Shown here: positions 32,321-43,300 of the stretch, piece by piece
How the letters are laid out: each line of letters begins with the position of its first letter
Numbering within the stretch: position 1 is the stretch's first letter
Translations under genes and position numbers: made by a program
The notes under the pieces: model-generated
What the model was told of the DNA's origin: nothing
The model's input: only the letters and a program-made list of their open reading frames with translations
Databases searched by the model: none
NCBI RefSeq assembly: GCF_902859875.1
Contig: NZ_CADIKF010000037.1
Location: 1-64,000, forward strand
DNA from: Paraburkholderia solisilvae
Lineage (GTDB): Bacteria; Pseudomonadota; Gammaproteobacteria; Burkholderiales; Burkholderiaceae
Direction: 5' to 3'
Length of the DNA stretch: 64,000 bases

Positions 32321-33547
32321 TCACGTGCGTTCTGATTGAACCGCCGCGGCTTCGCTTTTCGACGGCGCCACCGGGGTCAAAGCCGGCTTCTTCGCAAGGG
32401 CAAGTGAGAAAACCACGCCGGCAACGAGTCCCCACAGTGCAGACCCGAGACCGAAGAACGACATGCCGGACACCGTCACCACGAACGTGATGACGGACGA
32501 TTCCCGATGCTTTTCGTTTGCGACAGCTGACGAGAGGCTGGAGACGAGCGTGCCGAGCAGCGCGAGGCCCGCAAGGGTGCTGGTGAGGCCGTCAGGCAAT
32601 TGGGCAAAGAGTGCGACGACGGATGCGCCGAACACGCCGATGCACAGATAGCCGATGCCGCAGACGACGCCCGAAATGTATCGGCGCCGCGGGTCCTCGT
32701 GACACTCCGGGCTCGCACACATCGCACCGACGATTGCCGCCGGGTTGATGCCGGAGTTCCCGAAAAGGGACAGCGGGATGGACATCAGCCCACTTGCCCC
32801 CACTACCGATCGTGGCGAGATCGCGTATCCCGCGCTACGAAGAATATGGATCGATGTCGCGTATTGGGTAAGCGCGAGCAGAAGCAGCGGCAAGCCCAGG
32901 CCGATCAGCGATTCCGCGGAAACAGTGGGAAGGGTGGGCTCGGGCGTCACGATGCTGAGGTCGAGCCCATGCCGGCTGAGATGAGCGCCTGGAAGCGCGA
33001 CGATCACGCCGGCCAGCAGCGCGAGCGCGACCGCATAGCGCGGGATGACTCGCCGGCAGACGACGTACACGACGACGACGGGCAAGACGACGGCGGGCGT
33101 CGATTCAATCGATCGGAAAATGCCTGCGCAGAATTCGAAGAGCACGCCGGCGATCATCGCGGAGAGCAGATGTGCTGGCAGATGCTCGATCAATCGCGTG
33201 AAGAGGCCGGACAGTCCCAGCGCCGCGACGATAATCGACACCACCAGATAGCAGCCGACTACATCGGTGAACGGATAGTGAGCAAGGCCCGTGATCAACA
33301 AGGCGACGCCAGGTGTCGACCATGCGCCGATCACGGGCATGGTGTGCCGCAGGCTGAGCCAAAGACCGAGTAGACCGGCGCCGATGGAGACCGCCCATAT
33401 CCAGGTGGACAGCAGATTGTGCGAGAGATGCCCCGCCTGCGCTGCCTGCACGACGATCAGTACCGGGCCGCTATACGTTGCGACAAGGGCGATCAGTCCT
33501 GCAATGGCGGCGGATGCCGAAAAATCTGCGCGTATTCTGGCGAACAT
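32321..33547 (-). CDS. BenE-family membrane transporter
   Basis: A 408-residue integral membrane protein with about twelve hydrophobic segments and the BenE family look: the N-terminal SASAAIAGLIALVATYSGPV, the loop PVIGAWSTPGVALL, and the central LFGNSGINPAAIVGAMCASPECHEDPRRRY. BenE of Acinetobacter is a benzoate/H+ symporter, but many family members sit beside unrelated metabolic genes and move other compounds. Next to proB and a proline hydroxylase-like gene, transport of a hydroxylated or cyclic amino acid product is a reasonable inference. ATG 33547 has GGAGAGAG ahead. It is the first confident gene of the minus-strand unit. Confidence 0.8.
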   Translation of the reverse strand: MFARIRADFSASAAIAGLIALVATYSGPVLIVVQAAQAGHLSHNLLSTWIWAVSIGAGLLGLWLSLRHTMPVIGAWSTPGVALLITGLAHYPFTDVVGCYLVVSIIVAALGLSGLFTRLIEHLPAHLLSAMIAGVLFEFCAGIFRSIESTPAVVLPVVVVYVVCRRVIPRYAVALALLAGVIVALPGAHLSRHGLDLSIVTPEPTLPTVSAESLIGLGLPLLLLALTQYATSIHILRSAGYAISPRSVVGASGLMSIPLSLFGNSGINPAAIVGAMCASPECHEDPRRRYISGVVCGIGYLCIGVFGASVVALFAQLPDGLTSTLAGLALLGTLVSSLSSAVANEKHRESSVITFVVTVSGMSFFGLGSALWGLVAGVVFSLALAKKPALTPVAPSKSEAAAVQSERT

Positions 33548-34139
33548 CGTATCTCTCTCCGACAGCGCGGTACGACGGAGTCGTCAGATTCGGAAGTCGA
33601 GCCGCAACGAGATGTGCGGAAATGGCTGACTTGTCACGCTGACAATGACGTCGCCGGGTTTGATCCAGGCCCCGCGTTCTTGTGTGGAAACCAGTGCTTC
33701 GACGCTGGAATCGATGGATCCGGCAGTGGTCACGCGTCGCGCCGACATACTCAAAGCGACATTGAGCCGATGAGAAGGATTCCGTATGGACTGGAATACC
33801 CGTTTGCCACCATCAATCGTGCCGAGGCATAGGCCAACGTCGAAGCTGCGACGATTAGACCCGAGATGGTTTTCGAGATACACGTGTCAACCGGGGAGGT
33901 TGTTAAGAGATATCGATGTGATACGGGTGCGCGAGTGCTCAAATTCAGTCTCGGGGCATCGCTGAGTTTGGCGACGGCACCGGACGAACGAGATGACAGG
34001 ATGGGATCAAGACGGGGTGCGTCGATCGAAATCGTGCGTGTGTGGCATCACGCCGGACGGCGTAAAGGTTCCGGCGATTCTTGCTTGTCGCGTACATGGC
34101 GCCGGCGGCCCGCGATGGCTCGAAATATCACTATCGCGG
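33548..34139. other. Unassigned stretch between the recD end and the benE unit
   Basis: Almost 600 bases without a confident gene. On the minus strand, 33584-33883 could encode a 99-residue protein ending VSTQERGAWIKPGDVIVSVT, only 36 bases from benE. An overlapping frame (33751-33942) gives hydrophobic protein-like sequence (SGLIVAASTLAYASARLMV). The pattern suggests a decayed gene rather than an intact one. A 7-base dyad (34110-34116 with 34133-34139) lies just behind recD but lacks a U-run. Confidence 0.35.
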
Positions 34140-36425
34140 TTAGTACGTGGAGCCGGCGGTCGGGTCGCGTGTCTCGAATGCCGCCAGCAGTCCGCTCGCC
34201 CGCTGCACCTTTGCCGTCACCGCTTGTTCCAATACGGCCTTTCCTTCCGGTACCGCGAGCGTCAAAAACGTCCTGGCCCGCGTGACGCCCGTGTACACGA
34301 GCTCGCGCGTGAGAATCGGACTAAACGAATCCGGCAGCACCAGTGCCGCATGCGCAAACTCCGACCCTTGCGACTTGTGCACGGTCAACGCAAACACGGT
34401 TTCAACGGCCTGCAACCGGCTCGGCAACACCCACTTGATCCCACCCGACCCATCGCCGGAAGGGAACGCCACACGCAACGCGCCACGCCCGTTCGCCTCG
34501 CCCGGCACAGCAAGCGTGATGCCGATGTCGCCATTCATCAGCCCGAGGTCGTAGTCGTTGCGGGTGACGAGCACCGGCCGGCCCGCATACCATTCGCCGT
34601 GCGCATCGATCAGGCCTTCTTCATGCAGCAGTCGCGCTATCCGCTTGTTGAGTCCATCGACGCCCCATGGGCCGCGGCGTACTGCACATAAGATCTGGAA
34701 TGCGTCGTGAGCGGCCAGTACATTCGCTGCCCATGCCGCGAATGTGGCGGGATCGGCGTCGTGAGCGGGCTCGCCGCCGCGCATCGTCTCGAGATAATGA
34801 CGATAGCCATGCCGCGCCGCCGGCGACGAGCCTGAAGTCGAAGCCGCACGCCGGCCAACAATTTCGCCCCCAACCTGCCCATCGATAACAAGCGCCTTGA
34901 ACGCCGCGTCGTTACCCGCTGAACAAGCCAGCAATCCGAGATCTGCGCGAGATTCACCCAACACTCGCTCGACGCCTGCCGCGTCCCCTTCATTTACCCG
35001 CTGCGCCAACTCGCCGATTCCGCTCGCCGCGGAAAACCGGTGGCTGTGCCGCAGCATCGCGATCGCCTGGTCCAGCGCGGTGCCGTGCTCGTCGAGCATC
35101 GCTTCATCAATGCGCTCTCCCGTCGCCGCCTGCAACCAGTCGCGCGTTTGCGGCGTGTAGTGGCCGCCAGCTGCGCGTTCGCACAATTCGCCAAGCACCG
35201 CGCCCGCCTCGACGGACGCAAGCTGATCCTTGTCGCCAAGCAATACCAATCGCGCTGACGGCGGCAATGCTTCGAGCACAGCGGCCATCATCTCCAGATC
35301 GACCATCGACGCTTCATCGATCACCAGCACATCGACTGGCAGCGGATTGCGCGCGTCATGGCGAAAGCGGCGGCTATCCGGGCGCGTCCCTAGCACGCGA
35401 TGCAGTGTCATGACGACGGTTGGAATCGATGCGAGTACGTCCGCGCCGCGAGCCAGGCTATCGATGGGCAAGCTCGCAATCGCGCCTGCGATGGATTCAT
35501 TCAACCGCGCAGCAGCCTTGCCGGTCGGCGCAGCGAGCTTGATCCGCAACGGTCGAATGCGCCGCGTTGCCGCAGCGGCGTCAGCACCAGCACCAGCACT
35601 AACGCCCACGCCCTTACCCTCACCCAACGCAATCGCCTGCAACAGCGCAAGCAATCGCACGACCGTCGTCGTCTTCCCCGTCCCCGGACCACCGGTGATG
35701 ATGCTGAACGCACTACGCGCAGCCAGCGCGCACGCGAGCTTCTGCCAGTCCGCGCCGCGCTTTTCCGCGTTCCGCGGCGGCGGAAACAGCGTATCGAGCG
35801 TAGCCCGTACCGCATCCGTATCCAGCGCGGCAGCCTGCGCTTGCGACATACGCAATCGGCGTTCGATACCGGCACACACATCCTGTTCGTATTGCCAATA
35901 CCGCCGCAGGTAAAGACGCGTCCCAACAAGCACGAGTGGCGTATTGCCTGCTCCCGCATCGACAAGCGCCGCGTGATCGAGTGCAGCGAGCCAATGCTCG
36001 AGCGTGACGCCGGCGAGCAAATCGGCAGGCGAGCGCATCGGCGCATCGATAATCCGCTCGATCACATCATCGGGTGGAAGAGACAACACGAACGTCGGAT
36101 CATTTAACGCCGCGTGCAGATCGAGACACGCGTGTCCACGGCCGAGCTGATGGCTGGCCAATGCGGCGGCGAGAATCACCAACGGCGCGACGTCCGACGA
36201 TTCACGCGCGAGAAAACGCGCGAACGCCGCATCGAGCGGTCGCAGCCAGCCGCGCTTCACCCAGTCGTCGAGCACGCCGAGCATCGAGTGCACATTGGTG
36301 ATCTCGCCAACTTCGACAACCTCGGCGGATACGCGAGGCGTCGCCGCATCATCGAGCCCGGCAAACAAATCGCCAGTGGTATCGTCACGGGCTTTTCTGG
36401 ACCCAGTGACACGGGCTTTCGTCAT
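34140..36425 (-). CDS. recD: Exodeoxyribonuclease V alpha subunit RecD
   Basis: A 761-residue 5'-3' helicase subunit of RecBCD, the double-strand-end processing machine. Walker A is ITGGPGTGKTTTV near residue 245 and Walker B is VLVIDEASMVDLEMM. The C-terminal superfamily 1 motifs include FALTVHKSQGSEF and VYTGVTRAR. It is longer than E. coli RecD (608), mostly through low-complexity inserts between helicase motifs. Start ATG 36425 overlaps the recB stop by four bases, showing co-translation. Together with recC and recB it forms a complete operon here in the order C-B-D. Confidence 0.95.
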   Translation of the reverse strand: MTKARVTGSRKARDDTTGDLFAGLDDAATPRVSAEVVEVGEITNVHSMLGVLDDWVKRGWLRPLDAAFARFLARESSDVAPLVILAAALASHQLGRGHACLDLHAALNDPTFVLSLPPDDVIERIIDAPMRSPADLLAGVTLEHWLAALDHAALVDAGAGNTPLVLVGTRLYLRRYWQYEQDVCAGIERRLRMSQAQAAALDTDAVRATLDTLFPPPRNAEKRGADWQKLACALAARSAFSIITGGPGTGKTTTVVRLLALLQAIALGEGKGVGVSAGAGADAAAATRRIRPLRIKLAAPTGKAAARLNESIAGAIASLPIDSLARGADVLASIPTVVMTLHRVLGTRPDSRRFRHDARNPLPVDVLVIDEASMVDLEMMAAVLEALPPSARLVLLGDKDQLASVEAGAVLGELCERAAGGHYTPQTRDWLQAATGERIDEAMLDEHGTALDQAIAMLRHSHRFSAASGIGELAQRVNEGDAAGVERVLGESRADLGLLACSAGNDAAFKALVIDGQVGGEIVGRRAASTSGSSPAARHGYRHYLETMRGGEPAHDADPATFAAWAANVLAAHDAFQILCAVRRGPWGVDGLNKRIARLLHEEGLIDAHGEWYAGRPVLVTRNDYDLGLMNGDIGITLAVPGEANGRGALRVAFPSGDGSGGIKWVLPSRLQAVETVFALTVHKSQGSEFAHAALVLPDSFSPILTRELVYTGVTRARTFLTLAVPEGKAVLEQAVTAKVQRASGLLAAFETRDPTAGSTY

Positions 36426-39400
36426 GCGATCTCTCCCGCCAATTCCATCCCATCCGCACGTTTAGCAAAGAGCGCATCCAGTTGCTCAATCAACTCGCGC
36501 GGCGGCCGGTCGACATGCAGCCCCTGGCTTTGCGCATGACTGCCGCGCAGAAACAGATACACCGCACCGCCGACGTGCCGGTCATAGTCATAATCAGGCA
36601 GACGCGTCTTCAACAGCCGATGCAGCGCGAACAGATACAACACGTACTGCAGTTCGTAGCGCGAATGCAGGATCTGCGCGCGCATCTTCGCCGGCGTATA
36701 CGCGGCGTTATCGGGGCCGAGCCAGTTCGACTTGTAGTCCGCAACATAGAAGCGGCCGTCGTGCTCAAACACGAGATCGATAAAGCCTTTCAGCATCCCG
36801 TTCAACTGTGCAGGCTCCAAAGCGGGACGTGCCGCTCCATCGAGCGTCATCTCGCAGACCATGCGATCAAGCGCTTGCGCATTGACGTTATGCGTCGCGA
36901 CCCAAAACTCCATTTCGGGCACATACGTCTTCAACGCGGCAAGCGTGACGGGCCCAACCGGTTTTCCGCCAGCGACCGACGATACTGACGAAATTCGCAG
37001 CGGCTCTTTCAACAGATGCAGCAACCAGTCGGACAACGGCTTGATCCACCGCTCCCAGCCGCGCACACTGCAGCGGCGCGCAATCGTGTCGCGTAGTTTC
37101 TCCGGTTGATCGACGATTTCGGCAAAACCTTCGTTCGCGGCCCACTCCATCAACTCATGGATGAAGGTACCGGCATCCGCGCCGCGTGGAAGAGCATGCA
37201 GCGTCTGATCGATCTGCGCACTCGCATGGTCGCTCGTCGATGCCTGCGCTCGTTCCCAGGCGGCTTCGGAAGACTCGTCCGGCGTCTCGGCGCCCGCGAG
37301 TTCCTGATAGACGTCCTGACCACGCGTGTCCGGCGCCGGATGCTGCTCGCCCGTGCCGGCCGCGGCATAGGGGCTCACAGCAGGTTCCGCGGCGGCAACA
37401 CCGCCAATTACACCGTCGACCTTGCGCAAGCTCGAATAACTGGCAATCCACCAGTGTTCACGCACCACGCGCGACAACGTCCGCGCCGCACCGCGCACAG
37501 CATGCGAGTCACGCGACACGAATATCTCATTGCGCGGCGCCGGCGCTTCAGCCACGCTGATATCCGCATTGCCCTCACGCAGATGTTCGAGCAATTCGCC
37601 GAGCGCGTCCGGCACGATCGCATTGCCACCGGAGAGCAAATACCCCAGCGCGCTCAGTTCGATGCTCGCGATAGGCGCAATCCCCACCCATGTCGCGTAT
37701 CGCGCACGCGTAAGCGCGACATAGAGTTTGCGCAGATCTTCGCCCAGCCGCTCGCGATCAACCTGTGGCAAGACGTTCAAGTCATCGAGCGTCACATGCA
37801 GTTGGCCCGCGTCGTCGTGCCATTTGAGCGGCATGTCTTTCGCATTGGCCGGCCGGTAGTTGCCGGCAAACGGCAGAAACACGAGCGGATATTCGAGCCC
37901 TTTCGATTTATGAATCGTCACCACCTGCACGAGGCCCGCGTCGCTTTCGAGCCGGATCTGCCGCGCGTCGCCGCCCGCACCGCCGGCTTGATCCGCGAGT
38001 TCTTCGTCGACGTAACGAATCAGCGCGTGCTCGCCGTCGAGTTGCGTGCTCGCCTGCTGCAAGAGCTCGGCCAGATGAAGCAGATTCGTCAGCACGCGCT
38101 CGCCGTTCACCGGCGCGCCCGCCGTGCGTCCGATCAGCCGCTGCGGCACGTGAAAATCGTGCAGCAACTGACGCAGCATCGGCAGCACGCCCTTGCTGCG
38201 CCAGCTATCGCGGTAGCCGCGAAACTGCAGCACACGCGTTTCCCACGCGATTTCATCGTGCGTCAGCGCATCGAGGTCGGCCCAATCGAGCCCGAGCGTC
38301 GTCGTGGCGAGCGCGGCGCGCACGAGGCGGCCGTCGTCGGGTTCCGCGCAGGCGGCGAGCCAATGACGCAATTCGATCGCCTGCTCGGTCTGGAACACCG
38401 AATCGCGGTCCGACAGATACACGCTGCGTACGCCGCGTTCGGCAAGCGCCGTGCGGATCGCGCGCGCCTCTTCGCCGTTGTTGACGAGCACCGCCATATG
38501 CGCGGGTTGCAGCGGCGTGAAGCCGCGCGCACTAACAAATCCCGCATTGTCTGCCTGGCCGGCGTTCAACAGACGCACCATCTCCGATGCGCAACTCGCG
38601 GCCATGCCGCGCATGTAGGCGTCCTTGCTTAGCGATATGCCGCTTTGAACCGGTGGCATCCACCAGGCGTTGAGCGCAGGCAATTCGCGGCCTTCCATCT
38701 GAAGCGCTTCATCGCGGCCTTGCGCATCGGCGGCGACGAACGGCAACGGATTCTCTCCGTTGTCGGGATCGCGGAACAGGAACGCGCCCGGTGCATCCGG
38801 CCGCGCCTCGGCCGCTTCAAAGCAGCGATTGACCGCGCTCACCATCGCGACTGTCGAGCGAAAATTCTTCTTGAGCGTAAAGAGCCGGCCCGCGCATGCG
38901 CGGCGCGCCGCGAGGTACGTGTAGATGTCCGCGCCGCGAAACGCGTAAATCGCCTGCTTCGGATCGCCGATCAGGATGATCGCCGTCGCCGCGTCGTTCT
39001 CTTCAATCCGATAGACGGCGTCGAAGATTTCGTACTGCACCGGGTCCGTGTCCTGGAACTCGTCGATCAGCGCGACCGGGTATTGCTTGCGGATGATGTC
39101 GGCGAGGCGCTCGCCGTTTGGCGCGCGCAACGCGTCGCGCAGACGCGTCAGCAGATCGTCGAAGCCCATTTGCGAGCGTTTCTTCTCCTCGACGGAGAAG
39201 CGCCGTGCGACCCAGTGCGCTGCGTGGCACAGCAGATCGTAGTAAGCGGTCGGTTGTGCCGCGAGTGCTGCGGGCAAGGCTTCCATTGCAGTCAGTGCCG
39301 GATGCGTCGGCGGATCGCCGACCTTCCAGATTTCCGCAAGCCCGGCGTGCGTTAGGCGGGTCCATACGGCCGCCTTATCGTCGAACGCAGGTCTGGCCAT

Positions 39401-40300
39401 CAACGGATCTTCGGCCCATGCGCGCAGCTTGTCGAGCCACGCCTGACAGTTCGCGCGATTCAGGCGCTGTGCGTTGAACTGTTTCTTGTCGCGCGCTTCA
39501 TCAAGGATCGCCTGAAGTTCGTCGCACCACGTCGTCCAGTTCTTTTTCAGGCTGGCAAGCTGCGCGCGTTGCTTTTCGCGGGCTTCCTTTAGCGTGAACT
39601 CAGGCGCCAACGGTTGCGGCAACAGGTCTTCGTGAGGGAGTAGGCGCGCGACCTTTAACTGCAAATCATGCGGACTCGCAAACCATTGACGCACTTCATA
39701 AGCCGACTCCGCATCGAGCGGCGTCAGAAACGTTCGCCAGTAATCGCGCACGACTTCCGCGTGCAGCGCGCTTTGATCCGTTTCGAGCGTTTGCGAGAAC
39801 AGGCTGTCGCTATCGAAAGCGTGCTCGCTGAGCATGCGGTTACACCAGCCGTGAATCGTCGAAACGGCGGCCTCGTCCATCCATTCGGCCGCCAGTTGCA
39901 GCCGGCGCGCGCATCCGGGCCAGTCTTCGGGCGCATAGCCGGCGCGCAAGTCGTGCAGCAGGTCTTCGCCAGCGGGACGCTCGGCGTCGACCTCGTCCTG
40001 CTCCGCGCGGAAATAGTCCGCCGCTTCCACGAGACGTGCGCGAATCCGCTCGCGCAGTTCTTTCGTTGCCGCATCTGTGAATGTGACGACGAGAATCTCC
40101 GGCGGCGTCAACGCACGCGCGGTGGTGTCGTTGTCGTCGCCGCCGCCGTGCCCAAGCACGAGACGCACGTACAGCATCGCGATGGTGAAGGTCTTGCCGG
40201 TGCCCGCGCTCGCCTCGATGAGGCTGCTGCCGCGCAACGGAAACCGCAGCGGATCGAGTGCCTCAGCGGTCGCGGCGGAGTTCGCCAGATTCTCGCTCAT
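36422..40300 (-). CDS. recB: Exodeoxyribonuclease V beta subunit RecB
   Basis: A 1292-residue 3'-5' helicase-nuclease. Walker A is EASAGTGKTFTIAMLY near residue 30, Walker B / motif II is LIDEFQDTDPVQYEIFD, and motif VI lies in KLYVALTRARYATW. The C-terminal nuclease domain keeps its signature in VFEHDGRFYVADYKSNWLG, with the metal-binding Asp and the DYK catalytic pair. This subunit loads RecA after the complex meets Chi. Both ends overlap neighbouring genes by four bases (recC upstream, recD downstream). Length is normal for the beta-proteobacterial proteins, somewhat above the 1180 of E. coli. Confidence 0.96.
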   Translation of the reverse strand: MSENLANSAATAEALDPLRFPLRGSSLIEASAGTGKTFTIAMLYVRLVLGHGGGDDNDTTARALTPPEILVVTFTDAATKELRERIRARLVEAADYFRAEQDEVDAERPAGEDLLHDLRAGYAPEDWPGCARRLQLAAEWMDEAAVSTIHGWCNRMLSEHAFDSDSLFSQTLETDQSALHAEVVRDYWRTFLTPLDAESAYEVRQWFASPHDLQLKVARLLPHEDLLPQPLAPEFTLKEAREKQRAQLASLKKNWTTWCDELQAILDEARDKKQFNAQRLNRANCQAWLDKLRAWAEDPLMARPAFDDKAAVWTRLTHAGLAEIWKVGDPPTHPALTAMEALPAALAAQPTAYYDLLCHAAHWVARRFSVEEKKRSQMGFDDLLTRLRDALRAPNGERLADIIRKQYPVALIDEFQDTDPVQYEIFDAVYRIEENDAATAIILIGDPKQAIYAFRGADIYTYLAARRACAGRLFTLKKNFRSTVAMVSAVNRCFEAAEARPDAPGAFLFRDPDNGENPLPFVAADAQGRDEALQMEGRELPALNAWWMPPVQSGISLSKDAYMRGMAASCASEMVRLLNAGQADNAGFVSARGFTPLQPAHMAVLVNNGEEARAIRTALAERGVRSVYLSDRDSVFQTEQAIELRHWLAACAEPDDGRLVRAALATTTLGLDWADLDALTHDEIAWETRVLQFRGYRDSWRSKGVLPMLRQLLHDFHVPQRLIGRTAGAPVNGERVLTNLLHLAELLQQASTQLDGEHALIRYVDEELADQAGGAGGDARQIRLESDAGLVQVVTIHKSKGLEYPLVFLPFAGNYRPANAKDMPLKWHDDAGQLHVTLDDLNVLPQVDRERLGEDLRKLYVALTRARYATWVGIAPIASIELSALGYLLSGGNAIVPDALGELLEHLREGNADISVAEAPAPRNEIFVSRDSHAVRGAARTLSRVVREHWWIASYSSLRKVDGVIGGVAAAEPAVSPYAAAGTGEQHPAPDTRGQDVYQELAGAETPDESSEAAWERAQASTSDHASAQIDQTLHALPRGADAGTFIHELMEWAANEGFAEIVDQPEKLRDTIARRCSVRGWERWIKPLSDWLLHLLKEPLRISSVSSVAGGKPVGPVTLAALKTYVPEMEFWVATHNVNAQALDRMVCEMTLDGAARPALEPAQLNGMLKGFIDLVFEHDGRFYVADYKSNWLGPDNAAYTPAKMRAQILHSRYELQYVLYLFALHRLLKTRLPDYDYDRHVGGAVYLFLRGSHAQSQGLHVDRPPRELIEQLDALFAKRADGMELAGEIA

Positions 40301-43300
40301 TGAGCCTCTCCGTCATCTTTCGCGCTGTTCTTCTGCCGGGTGGTCGATGGAATCGCAAGATGGAGCGGCAGCAGCAGTTCGACCGCGAATCGTTCGAATT
40401 CGCCGCTCGCGGTTAGCGCATCGAAGTCCGGGTACACGCGATACACATACGCATTCATATCGCGCTCGCCCGGCTGCCACGACGTGCCGTCATACGCAGC
40501 GCGGGCGGCGTCCCGTGCCTCCGGTTGATCGGCGCCGGGCTCCGGCGTCCGCTTGCCTAGCCATGCAAACGCAGTATTGACCGCGAGCGGCAACGGCCGG
40601 CGCATGCCATCATCCCATGCGCGCAGCAACGCGAGCAGATGCGCGCGAGCGTCTGCTTCCGCCAGCGGCGCCAGTTCGACGCTGCCTATCTTGCTGACGA
40701 CAACCGTCGTCAACGGCCCCACCGCCACCTGCGCGGCCAGATGGGCGACCCAATGCGCAATCATTCTGTCGCGTCGATATTTGTTGTCCTTGATGAGCGT
40801 GCTGGCTTCAAGAACCACGCGGCCGAGCGCACCGTCCTCATTCGTGCGCACGTCACCGATCCAGTCATCCATCGAGCGCACGCGCTCGTCTATTACATCC
40901 TCGACCAACAGTTCGTGCTGTTGTTCGTCAAGCATGTGCGGCCAACGCGCGAGCGCTGCCCTGTAACGTTCGAACAGGTCCGGCATCGGCTCCATCAGTT
41001 CGTTGCCGAGCAGTTCGCCGAAGCCGCCGGTCGCGAGATCGCCGCTGCGGTGCATGCGCGTGAGCCGGGCCTGCGCCGCGGACGTCAAATCTTCGTCGCC
41101 GCGTTCGAGTGCCGCGGTTTGTGCGCGGATCAACTCGTTTTGCAATTGCCAGGACCGCAAGCCGTCGAGATCGAACGGTTCATCGTTTTCGCTTGCCATC
41201 GCGTCGGTTTCGAACGCGACGCGTAGGCGCTGACGGAAGAAGGACTTGACCGGATCCCTCAAAAAGTCCGCAAGCTCGCGTATGGATAGCGGTTCATCGC
41301 GTTCAAGCGGTGGCAACAGCGTGGTGGACAAATCAACTTTCGTTGTATCTGCAACCGTCGTGGCTCGCCATTCGTCCGCGAACGTGAACAGCTTCGACCC
41401 ATCCGGATCGGTGGGGAAGTAATCGGCGCTGAACGGCTGCAACCGGTGAACGACAGTCAGCTCATCGAGCAACGCATGCGGCTTGCCGCTTTCGTCGCCG
41501 TCGAGACGCCAGCCGCCCGCCAGATGCTCGCGCAACTGCCCGACCAGCACCGACGGCGGACGGGGCGTGTTATCCGTCACACTGCGGCCGACCCACGACA
41601 CATGCAGATGCTCGCGCGCCGACAGCAGCGCTTCGAGGAACAGATAACGATCATCCTCGCGGCGCGACCGATCGCCGGGCCGGTAGTTTTGCCGCATCAG
41701 GTCAAAGTCGAGCGGCGTTTGCGTGCGCGGATAGTCGCCATCGTTCATGCCGAGCAGACAGACGCGGCGAAATGGAATCGCGCGCATCGGCATCAGCGTC
41801 GCGAAGGTGACGGCGCCCGCGAAAAAGCGCTGCGACAGACTGCCTTCCTCGAGTTGCGACAGCCAGTGGTCCGCGACGATCGACAACGGCAGCTCGCCGG
41901 CCAACGCCGCATCGTCGCATGCGTCGCGCCATGCTTCGAGTGCGTTGTCGAGACGGCCGAGCGTGTACGCGTCGTCGCTATCGACCGGCGCGAAGAACGT
42001 GTTCTTGAGTTCGCGCAGACGCTTGCACCATTCGTCGACAGTGGCGGGCGTACGCAGCGTTTTCCATGTGTCGTCGAGCGCGTCGATCAGGCGCGTCAAC
42101 GGCCCTAACAAGGCCGCATCGAGGCCGCCGATCTCCGCGTACGGCTCGATGTCGCGCCAGGCGTCCGACTTGTCGCCAACCGCATAGCCGAGCATCATCC
42201 GGCGCAAGCCGAACGCCCAGCTATTCGGCGCATCGTCGTTGCCGGCTTTCGGCAAGTCGAGACTCGCGCGCTGCTCGCCATGCAATCCCCAGCGGATATT
42301 CGCGCCGCCGATCCAGTTGTGCAGCTTCGGCAAATCGTCTTCGGCAATCTCGAAGCGTTCGCGCAATGCGGGTACTTCGAGCAGATCGAGCACGTCGCTG
42401 ACGGTCACGCGCGATTGCGGCAGCGCGAGCAGCGTTTCGAGCGCGCCGAGCAGCGGATCGAAGTCGCGTTGACCGCGGTCCGCGACGCTGAACGGGATAT
42501 AACGCGGATCACTCGCGTCGAGCAGGCCGAACACGGCCTGGATATGCGGCGTGTAGGCTTCGATGTCGGGCACCATCACGATGACGTCGCGCGGACGCAG
42601 CGTTGGATCGTCAGCAAAGGCGGCCAGCAGCTGGTCGTGCAGAATCTCGACTTCGCGCTGCGCGCTGTGTGCAACGTGGAAGCGGATCGAGTGGTCCGCG
42701 TGCGGATCGACCTCGGGCCACGACTCGCGTGTTTCCTTGAGCGGCCGCAGATCGCGAATATCGTCCTGCAACTGCTGCAGCATCGTCTCCGTGCCTTCGG
42801 CTTCGAACAGATCGATGCGCTGGCCGATGTTCGCAAAGCGCGACGCATAGCTGTCGCGCGCGGTATCGCTATCGTATTCGTCGAGCAGGCCGATAAAGTC
42901 GCGGCCCTGCTTGCCCCATGCGGCGAGCAGCGGATGCGCGTACAAGTGCAGTTCCGCTTCGTTGACGATCGCCGGTGTGCCGGCGCGGCGATGCTGGCGT
43001 TTGCGTTCGGCGCGCAGCAAGTCCTGATCGGCGACGATGTCCGCCCAATAGTGCGCGCAAGGGTTGTGCACGCACATCAGCACCTGCGTGAAGCGGGCCA
43101 GGGCAGCAAGCACTTCCAGCGATTGCCGCGGCAGACTCGAAATACCGAACACGATGACCCGCTGCGGCAAACCCTTCGGCCGCTTGCCTTCGGGCAGCGC
43201 GGCGGCGTGCTGCATGAACGCTTCATGCACGGCGGCGCGGCCGGCCGTCGATGCGGAGAGGCCGACACGGCCGACGCGGCCGTGCGTGGCGACGTCGTCG

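Noticed and set aside
37106..38632. Long plus-strand frame (508 codons) inside recB
   Set aside because: Antisense shadow with Arg/His-rich composition and no family signal; recB is certain.
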